NCBI GenBank assembly: GCA_010015805.1 | Contig: ML978127.1 | Location: 930,001-994,000, forward strand | Reading direction: 5' to 3' | Length of the DNA stretch: 64,000 nt | Source: Rhizodiscina lignyota | Lineage: Eukaryota > Ascomycota > Dothideomycetes > Aulographales > Rhizodiscinaceae | Part shown: positions 63,026 to 64,000 of the stretch, in pieces | Position numbering within the stretch: position 1 is the first letter of the stretch | Layout: each line of letters opens with the position of its first letter | Made by a program: the position numbers and the translations under genes | Notes under the pieces: model-generated | Told to the model about the DNA's origin: nothing | Seen by the model: the letters and a program-made list of their open reading frames with translations, nothing else | Database searches by the model: none

Positions 63026-64000
63026 ATGTTTGCCAGAAAAGCGCAACCTACGCTTGCGCGATGTGCGCAATGCGTTCGATCCCGCCAATTTAGCTCTACA
63101 TCGCTCAGAGCTGCCGCTGAGGTGAAGAAGCTTGGAGTCCTGGGAGCTGGACAGATGGTGTGCTCCAAAGAACGCTCATCTCCTACCTCCAATTGATCAA
63201 GTACAGGGCCTTGGGATTGCTCTAGTAGCCGCACAAAGAGCTAAAGTTCCCGTCCGACTCATCGACACCCAACAAGCGTCTTTGGACAAAGGCCTAAAGT
63301 TCAGGGACAGGCTGTTGGAGAAGGATGTCTCGAAAGAGCGGATATCAAAAGACGACGCAGAAGCAGTGAGGCAGCGGTTTACACCCAGCACGAACTTGGA
63401 TGACCTTTCAGACGTCGACTTTGTCATCGAGGCCGTTCCTGTATGTTTTCGCGACGGCCACTGCAGATAGATCAAATGGAAAGGCTCATACACGATGTCA
63501 CAGGAAATCCCGGACCTCAAGGCCAAGATTTTCTCTCAGCTCGCGAAGATATGCCCTTCTCATGCCATCCTTGCAACAAATACGTCGTCGATTAGCATTA
63601 CCAAGATTGCCGCCGCAACCACCGCCGACCCGACCGACCTCTCCGCCCCTTCACGAGTCATCTCCACACACTTCATGAACCCGGTTCCGATACAAAAGGG
63701 TGTTGAGATAATCACCGGCCTCCAAACCTCCGAGGCAACCATCGAGACGGCAATTGCATTCTGCAAGGCTATGGGAAAGATACCTTCGCGTAGTGCCGAC
63801 AGCCCTGGGTTTCTTGCAAACCGCATATTGATGCCATATATCAACGAAGCAATAATATGTCTTGAAACTGGCATCGGAGAGAAAGAGGATATAGACAATA
63901 TTATGAAGAACGGGACGAACGTGCCAATGGGGCCACTTCAGTTGGCAGACTTCATTGGCATCGACACTTGCTTAGCAATTATGAGAGTCTTGTATGGAGA
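63026..64000 (+). CDS. Mitochondrial 3-hydroxyacyl-CoA dehydrogenase (3' truncated by window edge)
   Basis: Exons 63026-63157, 63207-63440 and 63504 to the window end (introns 49 and 63 nt) give 287 complete codons so far. The N-terminus is an Arg/Ser/Ala-rich mitochondrial presequence (MFARKAQPTLARCAQCVRSR then QFSSTSLR). The NAD-binding loop is completed across intron 1: VKKLGVLGAGQM-GLGIALVA. Further motifs are DVDFVIEAVP, AILATNTSSISITKIA, the catalytic-His segment STHFMNPVPIQKGVEIITG and DSPGFLANRILMPYINEAI. In this family the enzyme oxidises 3-hydroxyacyl-CoA (or 3-hydroxybutyryl-CoA) to the 3-keto form in beta-oxidation. The segment MGPLQLADFIGIDTCLAIM shows the C-terminal domain beginning before the sequence ends. 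Confidence 0.94.

Overview
The window is nuclear DNA of a filamentous ascomycete (Pezizomycotina). Genes are compact and carry short GT-AG introns (mostly 46-120 nt). The proteins include typically fungal families: Hsp12/Hsp9, DASH subunit Hsk3, Sng1-type DUF3533, Zn2Cys6 factor, Dbf2/SidB kinase, fungal GT2 and Cry-DASH with an RG-rich tail. Dothideomycetes is my best guess, from the general look of the proteins only. No retroelement, DNA transposon, tRNA, rRNA or CRISPR array was recognised.

Layout. 1-10.6 kb: 3' end of a Cry-DASH gene, an MDR oxidoreductase, a small Gly/Pro-rich protein head-to-head with the Dbf2-type mitotic-exit/septation kinase, a tandem DUF427 protein and a Zn2Cys6 transcription factor. 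10.6-19.2 kb: gene-poor; it holds only a frameshifted RING/IBR-like relic and an Hsp12-type stress gene with TGACGT, CCCCT and TATA motifs upstream. 19.2-25.7 kb: a disordered Ser/Pro/Gln-rich protein, a NIPA-type membrane protein, then a mitochondrial pyruvate carrier subunit head-to-head with complex I subunit NDUFA2. 25.9-37 kb: four minus-strand genes of cell-surface or lipid function (GT2 glycosyltransferase, membrane GH16 enzyme, Fat1-type acyl-CoA synthetase, GPI-anchored PEBP-like protein). 37.9-45.4 kb: ankyrin protein, a cluster of TGGACGTCCA-type palindromes, Hsk3, a small membrane protein, DUF3533 protein and an orphan single-pass membrane protein. 46.8-50.7 kb: three co-directional genes that look catabolic (amidohydrolase, TauD/TfdA dioxygenase, Dabb-domain protein). 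51.1-64 kb: mostly housekeeping (ATP synthase subunit d, TFIIH Tfb2, Tof1/Swi1, 3-hydroxyacyl-CoA dehydrogenase), plus a 69-residue MG-start protein, an F-box protein and a disordered protein.

How genes relate. Three short divergent promoters pair genes: pyruvate carrier/NDUFA2 (254 bp), HSK3/small membrane protein (288 bp) and TOF1/HADH (289 bp). The first pair may be co-expressed for mitochondrial respiration. Exon structures were derived by hand from splice consensus, reading frame and family similarity recalled from memory. Exon limits are given in each entry; no search was run.
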